The position numbers were made by a program, and so were the translations under genes. From the NCBI GenBank assembly GCA_023055505.1, contig JALIRH010000139.1:62001-126000 (forward strand): a DNA stretch of 64,000 nt, in the 5' to 3' direction. The notes beneath the pieces are model-generated. The model saw nothing but the letters and a program-made list of their open reading frames with translations. It made no database searches and was not told the origin of the DNA. This DNA comes from Callipepla californica brunnescens (Eukaryota; Chordata; Aves; Galliformes; Odontophoridae). Shown piece by piece: positions 11,667 through 20,922 of this stretch (the first letter of the stretch is position 1; each line of letters starts with the position of its first letter).

Positions 11667-13110
11667 TTGGCAAGCCAGGCAGGCTTGCATATTAAAATAT
11701 CCTTCTTCTGGAATATCTTTAAATGGGGCAAAGAAATTCTAATTAAAAAGGAATGCCAGCTAGCCACATCTGCTGTGGCTTGGTCTCTACTAATGGCATT
11801 AAATCAGACAGAAGGAGCGACCAATGGTTTAGGGAAAAAAAACAAAACAACTATTATGTGAGCACACTGAAAAATTAGAACAACAAGTAGGTGTGCTAAC
11901 GGCCAAAAAACTAGGCCTAAATGTCCCAATGAAACAAATTTGTAATATTTCAGTAGATGACACTCAGGTCTCTGAAGCAATGAGCCTGGATAATTCAGAA
12001 GATAAAATTTGTAAATCGGATCTCGAAGTTCCACCCACAATGGATCCTTTTGAGATCCATCCCATGATAATGCAAAACACAAAGAAGGTACAGGATAGAC
12101 CGGCAGGGGTGCTCCCTGATCAGTGTCCCCTTGCTGAAACACATCTGCATGTGATGGTTCGTCTGTATATGACAAATGAGTTAACTGGCTTAGTACAACA
12201 ATGCTGTCAAAAACCTAGAGAGCGTGTGCTATTATGGTTGTGGGATGCAGGAGCAGAAAGTGTTTTGGCTACTGGGACAGAAATGTCCAGATTGGGATCT
12301 GTCACTACACACCTTACCCTTAGGCAAAGATAGTATGCTGCTATTCAGTATGCCAATGAAAATAATTCCATAATAGATTGGTTGATGGCAGCATGCCGCC
12401 TAACCTGGCCAAATAAAACTGATATACCTTTGCATACAGGTTTATTGTCTTGCATGGAGGACCTTCAAACTTATATTTGTGAACTGGGCGTGAGAGAAGC
12501 AACGTATTCAATGTTTGAAAGCCCAGATATGGGGAATGTTTACGATGGGAATGAGAGACCTAGTATTACAACAGGCTCCTTCCCATCTTTATGAAACCTT
12601 GGTCTCAATACTGAACCCTTTAGGGGCTTCGGAGGTCACTGTCCAGTTAGTAGCAGACTTGGGAGAAACAGAGCGCCTAGGAACAGGGCGCAGTGTCTGA
12701 AAGATAGAGGAAGCTGAGGTCCTCCCGATTAGACCTAAGAAGGCTGCCCCTCGGGCACCCCAGTTGGGCCCCATATGGTTATCCCGAAAAGCAACATTTA
12801 ATGATCTGACACGGGCTGGGGTTGCCTTTGCCAAGATGGGCAGCCCAATCATATTCTACTTCAATTATGGAAGCAGTTAAGAAGTGATCAGAAATTTCAA
12901 AGTATTCCCAGAAAATTGGGAGTATGAGTAATACAGCAGACACCTACTAAAACCTGGAATTTAGAAGACTTCATAGTACTGAATAGACAAATATTGCCTC
13001 CACAGGTGTCTCAGGCTATAATGCCTGAGCCTCCTGAGGTAAAAGACCTGGACCTGGAAAAGTTCATGGCGTGACAAGGGACGTTGGTTCCTATGTGGAG
13101 TTAACAATAT
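11667..13110 (+). pseudogene. gag: ERV-A gag remnant (left arm)
   Basis: Frames at 11667-11861, 11893-12333, 12382-12594, 12515-12700 and about 12770-12890 together form a Gag-like region broken by frameshifts and stops. The 11893-12333 piece (146 aa) carries a block reading QKPRERVLLWLWDAGAES, which resembles the capsid of ERVL-type Gag (the QKPGE...LLR.WD.GA pattern). It lies between LTR-gamma and protease, where gag belongs. It would have encoded the particle proteins; none could be made now. The 12900-13153 stretch links gag to protease and has no clear motif. Class III assignment is by motif memory, not by search. Confidence 0.65.
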
Positions 13111-13153
13111 TTTGGACACAAACAAATGTGTGAGGAGTTGTGGCTTTGGTTGA

Positions 13154-13725
13154 TGTCACAGTTTTATGATTTTTGTTGCACTGTTGATATTCCACATCAT
13201 GACATCATGTGGTGTATTGGGACTTAGAGAGTTAATGCTACAGCTCTGTGGATCATCGATAGTTATGGATATGCCTGTCTCAGAAGACAGGGAGAGCTAC
13301 ATTCCCCAGAGGACTTTGTGATGCTTTGTATTTTTACGTGTTTTCCGCTCAGAGGGAAAAGATAAAAACTGTCTGCGGTCACGGGACACTCTCTTTCCTT
13401 CGGGATCGACTCAACAGTGGGTGCTTGCTGCCGTTTCGCCTTCAGCGTTAGCATAAGGCCTTAGGTTTATTGGACGCTCTCTCTTGCTCATTTTACTTGA
13501 TTCATTAGCCTCAATTCCAATTATATTGTATTATATTGTGTTATTTTTCTTTCTGATATCTTCTTTAGTAAATTAGCTTTCCTCCTCAGATTGTTGACGC
13601 TGTTCTGTTTCGGGGCCCATCTCCCTTTTCCCTTTCCCCCTTCCCCTTGTCTGGGGTGTGGGCCTGTGGGTCTCCTTCCTCAGTTGTCACGGAACTGGGC
13701 CAAACCAGCCCACAAACTGTTGACA
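13154..13725 (+). mobile_element. Solo LTR-beta inserted in ERV-A protease (left arm)
   Basis: This 572-bp element starts TGTCACAG and ends GTTGACA, giving a perfect 5-bp terminal inverted repeat TGTCA/TGACA. It is flanked by GTTGA at 13149-13153 and again at 13726-13730, a 5-bp target duplication typical of class III ERVs. It is homologous to the ERV-B LTR (17712-18216): both share TTTTATGATTTT, the ATATTCCACA block, GAGTTAATG, CAGAGGGAAA-GATAAAAACT and TTTAGTAAATTA. It is a solo LTR left by LTR-LTR recombination after a later insertion into ERV-A, so ERV-A is the older element. Confidence 0.9.
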
Positions 13726-14125
13726 GTTGACAAGGGTGCAGAGATGTTGATAATTTATGGCGATCCATCTAGACTTAAAGGTGATAGAGTGATGATCAGT
13801 GGATTTGGAGGACAAACAATTCCAGTTACCCAGACATGGTTAAAACTGGTATGAGATGTCCAACCCCCCCCCGGGAGTGCAAAGTGTCTATTGTCCCAGA
13901 ATACATCTTGGGCATAGACATTCTGTGGGGTCTGGCTCACCAGATGACTGTGGGAGAGTTCAGACTTTGGCAGAGGTTCTTAGTGCCTGGGCAGTACAGA
14001 CAATCCTGAGAGGCCATGTGAAACATGAGCCTATTTGCCTGCTGAAACCGCACTGCATTACTAATGTAAGAAAGTATAGACTCCTAGGGGGCAGGATGAA
14101 ATATCAAGGATGGGGCAGGAATTAG
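13726..14125 (+). pseudogene. pro: ERV-A protease remnant, split by solo LTR (left arm)
   Basis: Directly after the LTR-beta target duplication the frame reads VDKGAEM, the retropepsin active-site box with Lys in place of the usual Thr (D-T-G to D-K-G), followed by a GDRVMISGFGG flap-like region. After a stop at about 13852 and a shift of frame, EYILGIDIL (about 13895-13921) matches the C-terminal G-x-D-[IL]-L box of retroviral proteases. The enzyme would cleave Gag-Pol. It is dead: the upstream coding sequence lies 572 bp away across the solo LTR, the active-site Thr is lost, and the frame is broken. Confidence 0.75.
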
Positions 14126-15297
14126 AAAACGTGGGTATTATAAGACCTGCACAAAGCCTATATAATTTCCCTGTACAGCCAGTGCAAAAGTTGGATGGAA
14201 CATGGAGAATGAAGGTGTGTTATAGGGAACCGAATAAGGTCACACCACCCATCCACGCAGCCTGACCCAATATTGCCTCCCTAATTGACACACTGAGTAG
14301 AGAAATCAAAACCTACCATTGTGTCCTAGATTTGGCAAATGCGTTCTTCCGTATTGCTGAGGAATCGCAAGACCAGTTTGCGTTTGCATGGGGAGGTGGG
14401 CAGTGGACCTTTCAGGTCCTGCCACAGGAGAATGTGCATTTGCCAACATATTGTCATAACTTGGTGGTGCATGACCTAGCTATCTGGGGAAAACCTAATG
14501 TCAACCTATACCGCTACACTGATGATCTCTTGTTAACATCCGACTCACTGGAGGCAGTAGGACAGGCGGCAGATTCATTGACCACCTACCTACAAGAAAG
14601 AGAATGGGCTATCAATCCTCAAAAGGCACAAGGTCCAGGCCTGTCTGTGAAATTTCTGGGCGTAGTCTAGTCAGGGAAAGACCGAAGTACTACCCAGTGC
14701 TGTCACAGATAAAGTTCAGGTGTTACCAGTTCCTACAATGCCAAAGCAGCTGCATGAATTTTTAGGTATATTGGGATATTGGCGTTCCTTTATACCTCAT
14801 TTAGTGCAGCTACTGAGACCTTTAAATAGGCTCAAGATAAAGGGGCGACTATGGGCCTGGGGGAGAACAGAACGTGATGCTTCCAACAGGCGAAACAGGC
14901 GGTTAAACAAACCCAGGCTTTGGGTGTATTTGACCCCACCCTCCCAGCTGAATTGGATGTTCGTGTTACTCAGGATGGCTTTGGCTGGGGCCTGTGACTA
15001 TGACAGAGTTCTGTTCGGGTCCCCATTGGTTTCCGGTCTCAGGTCCAGCATGGAGCAGAAGAGAGATGCAGTGTGATTGAGAAACAGTTATTGACTGCGT
15101 AGTCTGCATTAACAGCTGGTGGAGCCAATAATCCAAGCAGCTGAAGTCATAGTTAAGACCACCCTGCCAATTCAGGGGTGAGTTAGGGATCTGACCTACC
15201 TTCCTCAGTCAGGGGTGGCCCAGGCACAGACACTGGCACAATGGGTTGCCTATTTTGACATATACACACGCGTGTTATTTCCGTAGTCTGTGGGCTG
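14126..15297 (+). pseudogene. pol: ERV-A reverse transcriptase and partial RNase H remnant (left arm)
   Basis: The RT fingers begin near 14140 (IIRPAQSLYNFPVQPVQK). The first catalytic Asp is in LDLANAFF (Asp at 14329-14331). The frame 14332-14670 carries FAFAWGGGQWTFQVLPQ and CHNLV..DL, then YTDD at 14515-14526, the YxDD catalytic box, then SVKFLGVV. The thumb/connection continues at 14720-15076 (LHEFLGILGYWRSFIPHL). The RNase H entry has stops and ends near 15297, where ERV-B begins in the opposite direction. The CHNL...Y.DD...SVKFLGV layout is that of class III (ERVL) Pol. Frameshifts near 14670 and 14870 and stops in the fingers make it non-functional. No integrase or env of ERV-A is present. 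Confidence 0.85.
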
Positions 15298-17711
15298 TCC
15301 ACTTAAACTGTCCATGTTATTCTTATAGCCCATAACTTTGAGCTTCATCTATTGTAACAGTCCTTCAGCGCAGGAGGGATGATTCAGTGCTGGGTTACTG
15401 CATGCAGAATCTAGTTCTGGTTCCATTAGTTCATTCTTCTTTAACCTGGGTAGTTCTTACTGTACTACTGTTAAAAAGGCATGTCAGAACCACGATAATG
15501 ATGATATAGAGTATTATGTAGCCATTTAACATCATACAATTCAAATCACTGGCTGTTCTCACCCAGCATCAAATCACCTTGATATGCACAATGGGCATCT
15601 CCATCCATGTTACCCACCATACGTGCTCAGGACCCTGAGCAGAAGCAGTCTCATTAATAGGTTTGCCTTTGCCTGAGGCAGGAATAACTCAGTCTCTCTT
15701 GCCCAGCATGATCTTTATGTGCACCACCTGGTCTTTGTTCTCTTCTATGGTACGCAGGAGGTTTGACTAGGGAGGATCTGCTTGGTTGGCAGATCCCCAA
15801 GTGTTGACTGTCCATGTGGCTTTTGTCAAACGTATGTCCCAGCAGCTGCTGGTCTCAGTGCAGTCTTCAACAGTCCATTCACCCTTTTCTTCAATAACTT
15901 CTGCAGCTCATTGCGTAAGACTCCATACGGCACCCTTCCACCTCTGGTGCTTTCTCACAATGCAACAGGACCCATCAGTGAATAGGGCATGTTTTTTCTC
16001 ATTTTCCAGAAGTTTGTGATTCAGTGGAGATTCTTCAGCTCGCTTCGCTTTCTCTTCTGGTGATATTCTGAAGTCTTACTTTTTGGGTCTGTCCATAATC
16101 ACTTCTAAGCTTCCTGGATGACTGAGATTCTCTTTTTCAAAACTGTTGTGTGATCCATGTGACTCGTTCCACGTAGCATCGGTTGCACGATTTGGGAAGA
16201 GGACCCTCCCTTTGAACATCCAACCAAGCACAGGCAGTTGAGGTGCCAAAAGGAGTTGTGCTTCAGTACCAATCATTTCTGAAGCAGCTCAGTACCCTTC
16301 ATTTGTTGCCAATATATCCTTTTTCAGGAGGAGTATAGCAGGCCTCAGATCCTCTGTATCCATGATTCCAGAACCCTAGTGGTCAAACTTGAGTCTCCCC
16401 TGGGCCTTTCTGCCAGAAGCTCCAAGTAGAACATTCTCCCCACTGCAGCATAGAGCATATTTTGTTACATTTTGATCTGTCCAAACTGACCCAAGGGCTA
16501 GTGCATGAAGTATCTCCTATTTAATTTGTTGTTCAGGGCCCCATGTGAAATCATTCTTCTTCCAGGTCACTTGATAGAGGGAGTTTACTGTCAGACTGTA
16601 ATCTGGAATATGCGTTCTCCAGATGCCCACAATATCTAAGGAAGCTTGTGTTTCTGTTTTGTTAGCTCGTGGAGACATAGCAGTTATTTAATTGATCACG
16701 TCCATGGGGATCTGACGACATCCATCTTGCCATTCTTATTCCTACGAATAAAATGTCCTCCTGTGCTCTACCCTTGATCTTACTTTGCTCTGTGGAAGAT
16801 CAGCTTTTAGAAGGATTTAAAACATTTTCTTCCCGTTCTCAAAAACTTCTGCTGAGTTGTCCCACACAATGCTGTTGTAAGTGTACTGCAGGTATTTGGG
16901 AGCTTGTTCTGGATAAGCTTGTGAGAAGTGGCAGGTCTGTGTTTCAATCCCTGTGGCACTTGATTCCAGATGAAAGGCATGCCCCTCCAAGTAAAAGCAT
17001 ACTGTGGCCTGAACTCTGCTTCCAGGGAGGTTGAGGGGGAAAAAAAGCATTCTCAATGTCAATTGTGGCATACAGCTTGGCTGCTTGGACTCCAGTTCAT
17101 ATTGGAGTTCTAGCACAGATCACTTAGTGGTGCTCTGACTTCATTCAGGCCACAGTTGTTTACTGTTGCAGGAACTGGTGCTGCTTCAGTGTCTGTGACA
17201 GGAGTTGGAGGGTTTGTTGCATTGTCATCTGATTCTCCTCTTGAGGATCCTGAATAGCATTGATCAGAGCTTGGTAGGCATAGCGCCTCTTTAGGATTGC
17301 CAGCACAGCAGCAGGTCTTTTCCAAATATTCTACTGTTTCAGGATTCTGCTGTTGATCAGATGTGAAAGACCAGGCCACTAGGGGTGTTTGCTGCTCTAG
17401 GCACTTGCCCATACCACCCCATACTCCCTGCCACTCAGAACTGTCCTGCCTTGGGCCAGATTGCAGGGGGATGTTCTTATATAATTGTTCAATCTTAAAC
17501 ATAACCTGAAACATATTCATGACGCATAGTAGTAGGAGCATGCTGGTTTCAACATCCGATGGAAATTCAGATTTTTCTAGAGCTGTTTTAACTAGCTCTT
17601 GGGCTCTAGGGAAAGAAGGAGAAGTGAAAGGGAGGCTGAGGAACTTCTAGAGAGTGTCATCCCCTATCTTCTTTTGTGCCAGGCTCCCTGAGTGGTAGGC
17701 AAAGCAGACTG
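15298..17711 (-). pseudogene. gag-pol: ERV-B gag-pol remnant (left arm)
   Basis: Read on the minus strand from the LTR at 17712: gag (17541-17110, frame beginning MLLLLCVMNMFQVMFKIEQL), then RT with no protease between (internal deletion), with pieces QYAFTWRGMPF and WNQVPQG in shifting frames and a catalytic box turned from YxDD into YTYN (16874-16885). Then a connection domain with GTEAQLLLAPQLPVLGWMFK, an RNase H start with TDGS (15969-15980), then a jump to the integrase C-terminus (about 15560-15830) ending in WVRTAS. The missing RNase H end and integrase core imply a second deletion. It is a class III avian ERV family distinct from ERV-A, and cannot be expressed as an enzyme. Confidence 0.8.
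15431..15535 (-). other. 34-codon membrane-like small ORF downstream of ERV-B pol (left arm)
   Basis: Beginning with two Met codons, a 34-codon frame follows the end of integrase. Residues about 7-20 are almost all Ile, Val, Leu and aromatic (a single transmembrane-length segment), followed by an N-S-S glycosylation-type site and a charged tail. It sits where env would be. It may be an env scrap, an accessory membrane peptide of this ERV family, or chance. Confidence 0.3.
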
Positions 17712-18216
17712 TGTAATTACTAATAGATTGTTCCGGTTCCAGCCCAGTTCTGCCTGATTCCATGACTAAATGGGGTGGGGGGGACCAACGGACTCACAGA
17801 CTGAGATGGTCTAAAAATAAAACAGCAGCAAGGAGCTAAGGGAGTAAAATAATTTACTAAATGTGATAGTGGGATGTACGATAACACAGTATAATACAAC
17901 ATAATTTGAACTGAATCTGATAAATAAAATCAGAGAGTTTCCAAATTCTGAAGGCAAGAATACACACTGCAGAGACGAGCAGAAAAAAAGGGGAGTCTCA
18001 TGACTCCCAAAGAGTTTTTATCTTTCCCTCTGAATGGAAGACAAGATTGGAACAGTGAAGTCTACTGGGAAATGTGGTTCTTCTTCTCTTCTTGTGGGAG
18101 GTACCCTGGAACTATCAATAAACCACCAAACTGGAACATTAACTCTTTAACTCTCAGTGCACTATATGGTGTTATTATGTGGAATACTGATAACATAAAA
18201 TCATAAAACCATGACA
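17712..18216 (-). mobile_element. LTR-beta, 5' LTR of ERV-B (left arm)
   Basis: On the minus strand it begins TGTCATGGTTTTATG and is homologous along its length to the solo LTR-beta at 13154-13725. The end (...AATTACA) is placed by alignment to the end of the solo LTR, so it is uncertain by a few bases. Gag follows within about 200 bp. No matching 3' LTR exists, because ERV-B is cut off after pol at about 15298. Confidence 0.75.
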
Positions 18217-18274
18217 GTAGTATAAGCAGTATGCTTTCAAAAGTTGAGATGTTTGTAATGATAATTACTATAAT

Positions 18275-18300
18275 ATTTATATATTATATAATATATAAAT
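18275..18300. repeat. Perfect 26-bp AT-only palindrome in an AT-rich tract (left arm)
   Basis: 18275-18300 equals its own reverse complement. It lies in an AT-only tract of about 90 bp (18261-18350) that also has ATAATTACTATAAT at both ends and an ATAATAATAATAA run. The tract is absent from the homologous flank at about 20150, so it grew or inserted after the older tandem duplication. Confidence 0.85.
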
Positions 18301-18549
18301 TATAAATTTATAATATAAATATAATTACTATAATAAATAATAATAATAACACACAAAACAGCGGCTTCTCAGCTGCCCGTTTTATCATGATGTAAGTCAA
18401 GGTCATACACCATAGTAAAATAAAAACCTTAATTGAATCCCGACTGCAGCAGGGAAAATAAGGGGCAAGCAAGGCACTGCACAATATAGTTCTAGGAGAA
18501 TCTGCTGTTACCTCAATTCTTCAAGTGCCTTGTTGGGCACCGAGTTGAC

Positions 18550-18893
18550 TGTTGTTGTTTAACCCAGCAGGTGCCTAAGCAGATGGTGGGGGAGAACTGG
18601 GGAAGAAAAAAACAGAAGTGGAGCTCATGACTGAGGTAGAACTATTTCCTGAGATAGGAAAGATAGGAAAAGGAAAATTGTTTTGACTATATGTGTGTGT
18701 GTGTATATGTGTGTGTATGAATGTATATAATAAGTGGTGCATAAGCAATTGCTCACTGCTCCCTGACTGATGCTCAGCTAGTCCCTCAAGCAGTGGAAGA
18801 GAGCAAGATGAACTCTCACCTCGTTCAAAACTCTTTCCACGTGATGTCATATGGTATTTACAAATTTAGGCTAACTGTCCTAATTCTGTTCTA
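18550..18893 (-). mobile_element. LTR-alpha copy b, cut by the inner arm boundary
   Basis: The plus strand starts TGTTGTTGTTTAACCCAGCAGG and matches copy c from 20411 and copy a: GAGAACTGGGGAA, GGAAAATTGT, TATATAACAAGTGGTGCA-like, and CACGTGATGTCATATGG. Homology to copy c fades after about 18893 (CTAATTCTGTTCT), so its 5' end is lost. The perfect inverted repeat ends inside it at 18684, but here the LTR continues, which points to this locus as the unbroken source. Confidence 0.7.
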
Positions 18894-19339
18894 CGTAGGT
18901 CACATAAATATCATGTCATCTGGATCTTGGGAGCTGGTATTGTCATCCAAGTTAATTTCATCCGTAATCTTTGGCACAGAAAGATCCCTCAAGTACTCAA
19001 TATTTTTCTCCATGTAGTCCATTTACCTTGTCTTCCTTGAACAGATATCAGGATGATGGATTGTGTTCCTTTTCAAATTGTTCTACTGATGTCACTTTCT
19101 CTAGAATTAGATCCCAGCTTCTTGGTTTCACTGCCTATTATGTTCTTGGTACTGGATCACAGAACCTATGCAATCATGTGCCAATATGCTCACTTGGCCG
19201 ACAGCTGTAATCTTTTTGTGAATCTCACATCTCACTTATCATTAGGTGTCAGATGGTTTCTGTTTATTCTTCCTTCTACTTTTGTTATAGCCACACTTCA
19301 TTTTTTTTCTCTGAACTTATAACTTTTCTCTTTAATAAA
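18894..19339. other. Unassigned segment between LTR-alpha b and ERV-C gag
   Basis: No clear repeat homology is seen. The plus frame 19053-19322 (about 89 aa) is hydrophobic and contains LDHRTYAIMC, loosely like the TM3-intracellular loop box of olfactory receptors (DRYxAIC). It is followed by a second hydrophobic block. The spacing is wrong for a receptor (about seven extra residues from the TM3 Cys to the Asp) and there is an upstream stop, so at best it is a pseudogene scrap. The resemblance may be chance. Confidence 0.2.
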
Positions 19340-20105
19340 TGTTCTGACTTCTGTAGGCATTTTCCATCTTGCTTATGAGGGCAATTGATAGTTGCTTTGT
19401 TTGGTTCCCCAGTTGAACTGTGGTGTTTATCAAAGGGCCTATAGTGACTTTAGGACTGGTTGTGAGGGTCATGGAGTCTACAGGGCCTTTCAGTAGGGTT
19501 GGAGTACCTGCAGGGTCTGTCAAAAAAATCAAATCAACTGTAGAATCCATTACAAGGGTTGGAGAAGCCACAGGGTCTACTATGAGGACTGGAGCAGATA
19601 CAAAATAAATTGCAGGAGTTGGAGAAACCACAGAGTTGTTGCAAGAGGCAAGGTCCATTGCGGGAGTCAGAGCAACCACAGGACTCATTACAGAAGCTGG
19701 AGAAACCACAGGTCTCAGTAGGCCTAGGCCAGGCCCCAGCATGCTGCAGTGATTTCTGCCTCTTTAGGGGCAGGGAGACAGCAGATCTTTTCCAAGTATT
19801 CTACCAGTTTTTCAGGATTCTGCTGTTGTTCAGAGGTGAAGGTCCAAACTACTAGGGGAGCCCCCTGCTCTAGGCACCTGGCCATACCATCCTATAACTC
19901 TCTGCCACTTAGAACTATCCTGCCTCGGGGCAGATCTCAGGAATATATTTTTAAATAATTGTTTAATCTTAAACATAACCTGAAACACATTCATGATACA
20001 CTTTCGTTTGAACACCCCATGGATTTTCAGATTTCTTAAACACTATTGTAACTAGATCTTGAGCCCTCAGGGAAAAAGGAAAATTGAAAGAGAGGCTAAA
20101 GAACT
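19340..20105 (-). pseudogene. gag: ERV-C gag remnant with 30-bp minisatellite
   Basis: The minus frame 19830-20015 contains NVFQVMFKIKQLFKNIFL, clearly homologous to ERV-B gag (NMFQVMFKIEQLYKNIPL), and APRQDSSKWQ against GPRQDSSEWQ. Downstream the frame 19332-19742 (136 aa) is a Pro/Thr/Val-rich region made of about nine 10-residue units, matching 30-bp DNA units. ERV-B has only a short PPTPVTDT stretch there. No LTR adjoins it: a deletion joins gag to the flank that in ERV-B lies outside the LTR. It is therefore a diverged duplicate of the ERV-B locus, not an independent insertion. Confidence 0.75.
19440..19740. repeat. 30-bp tandem minisatellite within ERV-C gag
   Basis: Units of the type GTTGGAGAAGCCACAGGGTC recur near 19498, 19558, 19618 and 19696, with degenerate units between, giving a 30-bp period. 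Units are quite diverged from each other, so the array is old. Confidence 0.7.
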
Positions 20106-20410
20106 GATAATACTAATAGTATAAACAGTATGGCTTTCAAAACCCAAAGATGACTGCAGTGATGGATACACACAAAACATCAGTTTCTTGGCTGCCAATT
20201 TTATCATGATATGAGTCAAACTCGCACAGTGTAGCAAAACAAAATCTTTAGTCTAATCTCCAGTGATGAAAAACAATGCATCAGGGAAAATAAGTAGTTC
20301 GAAAGGTGCTACACAATACAGCTTTTGAATAGGATATTCTGTTAACATTCTCTGGTCAGGTCTGCTGTTACCTCAATCCTGTATGCCCCATGCTGTGCAC
20401 TGAAAATGAC
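20106..20410. repeat. Flank homologous to 18217-18549 (older tandem duplication)
   Basis: Matches include TAGTATAAACAGTATGG (TAGTATAAGCAGTATGC in the other), GCTGCC..TTTTATCATGAT, CAGGGAAAATAAG, and TCTGCTGTTACCTCAAT. Together with gag on one side and LTR-alpha on the other, it shows that 17110-18893 and 19340-20922 are two copies of one segment. Divergence is large. Confidence 0.75.
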
Positions 20411-20922
20411 TGTTGTGTTTAACCTGGCAGGTGGCTAAGGACCATACAATTGTTTGCTTGCTCTGTCCCCTCCCAGTGGGATAGAGGAGAGAACTGGGGA
20501 AAAAAAAAAAAAAGTAGAACTCATGGTTTGAAATAGAACTAATATAAAAAAGAGAAAAGGAAAATAATTGTGACTATATGTATGTATGCATACATGAATG
20601 TATATAACAAGTGGTGCACAAGCAATTTCTCACCACCTGCCAAACAGCGCCTGGCTCACCCCTTGGGTCTCTGAAGAGAGAAAGATGAACTCCCACTCCT
20701 TTCAAAACTCTCCTTTGGCCAGTTTAAGTCAGCTGCCCTGATTCTGTTCTCTCCCAGTTTAATATGAGCTGAGAAACTGGAATGGCCTTGGCTCTGTATA
20801 GCACTGCTGAGCAGCAACTATAAACATTCTCCACAAGCTATAAACTTTCTCCTAGACCCAAAATGTAGCATCATACCAGACACTCTGAATAAAACAAATC
20901 TGTCCCAGTTGAAAGTCAGAGA
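20411..20922 (-). mobile_element. LTR-alpha copy c, nearly full length
   Basis: The plus strand runs from TGTTGTGTTTAACCTGGCAGG to about TGTCCCAGTTGAAAGTCAGA, about 510 bp, the longest LTR-alpha here. It includes the CTTTGGCCAGTTTAAGTCAG and AGCATCATACCAGACAC blocks that copies a, b and d lack. The ends agree with a TGTCC...ACA LTR read on the minus strand. Confidence 0.7.

Larger units (their letters stand above)
11060..18684. repeat. Left arm of a 7,625-bp perfect inverted repeat
   Basis: Reading this arm and the reverse complement of 45803-53427 side by side, every open frame and every stretch I compared is identical, and position pairs always sum to 64487, so there is no net indel. A C9 homopolymer (13864-13872) and an AT-rich simple repeat (about 18260-18350) also match in length. 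Identity stops at 11060 (11059 is A; the partner needs G) and at 18684 (18685 is G; the partner needs T). The arm contains LTR-alpha parts, ERV-A, a solo LTR-beta and ERV-B. I compared many stretches by eye but did not run a base-by-base alignment. Confidence 0.95.

Noticed and set aside
17110..17541. 143-codon frame as a host gene
   Set aside because: It is homologous to the ERV-C gag at 19830-20015 and lies next to an LTR, so it is retroviral gag.
11311..18216. An intact provirus
   Set aside because: Both ERVs lack a second LTR, env and the integrase core, and all frames are broken.
11060..18684. Possibility that the arms are the two LTRs of one giant element or a foldback transposon
   Set aside because: The arms hold several unrelated, truncated ERVs, have no shared terminal motif, and show no target duplication at 11060/53427 or 18684/45803.
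19498..19720. CRISPR-like array (30-bp repeats)
   Set aside because: The units are contiguous and diverged with no unique spacers, and lie in a retroviral gag in a vertebrate genome.
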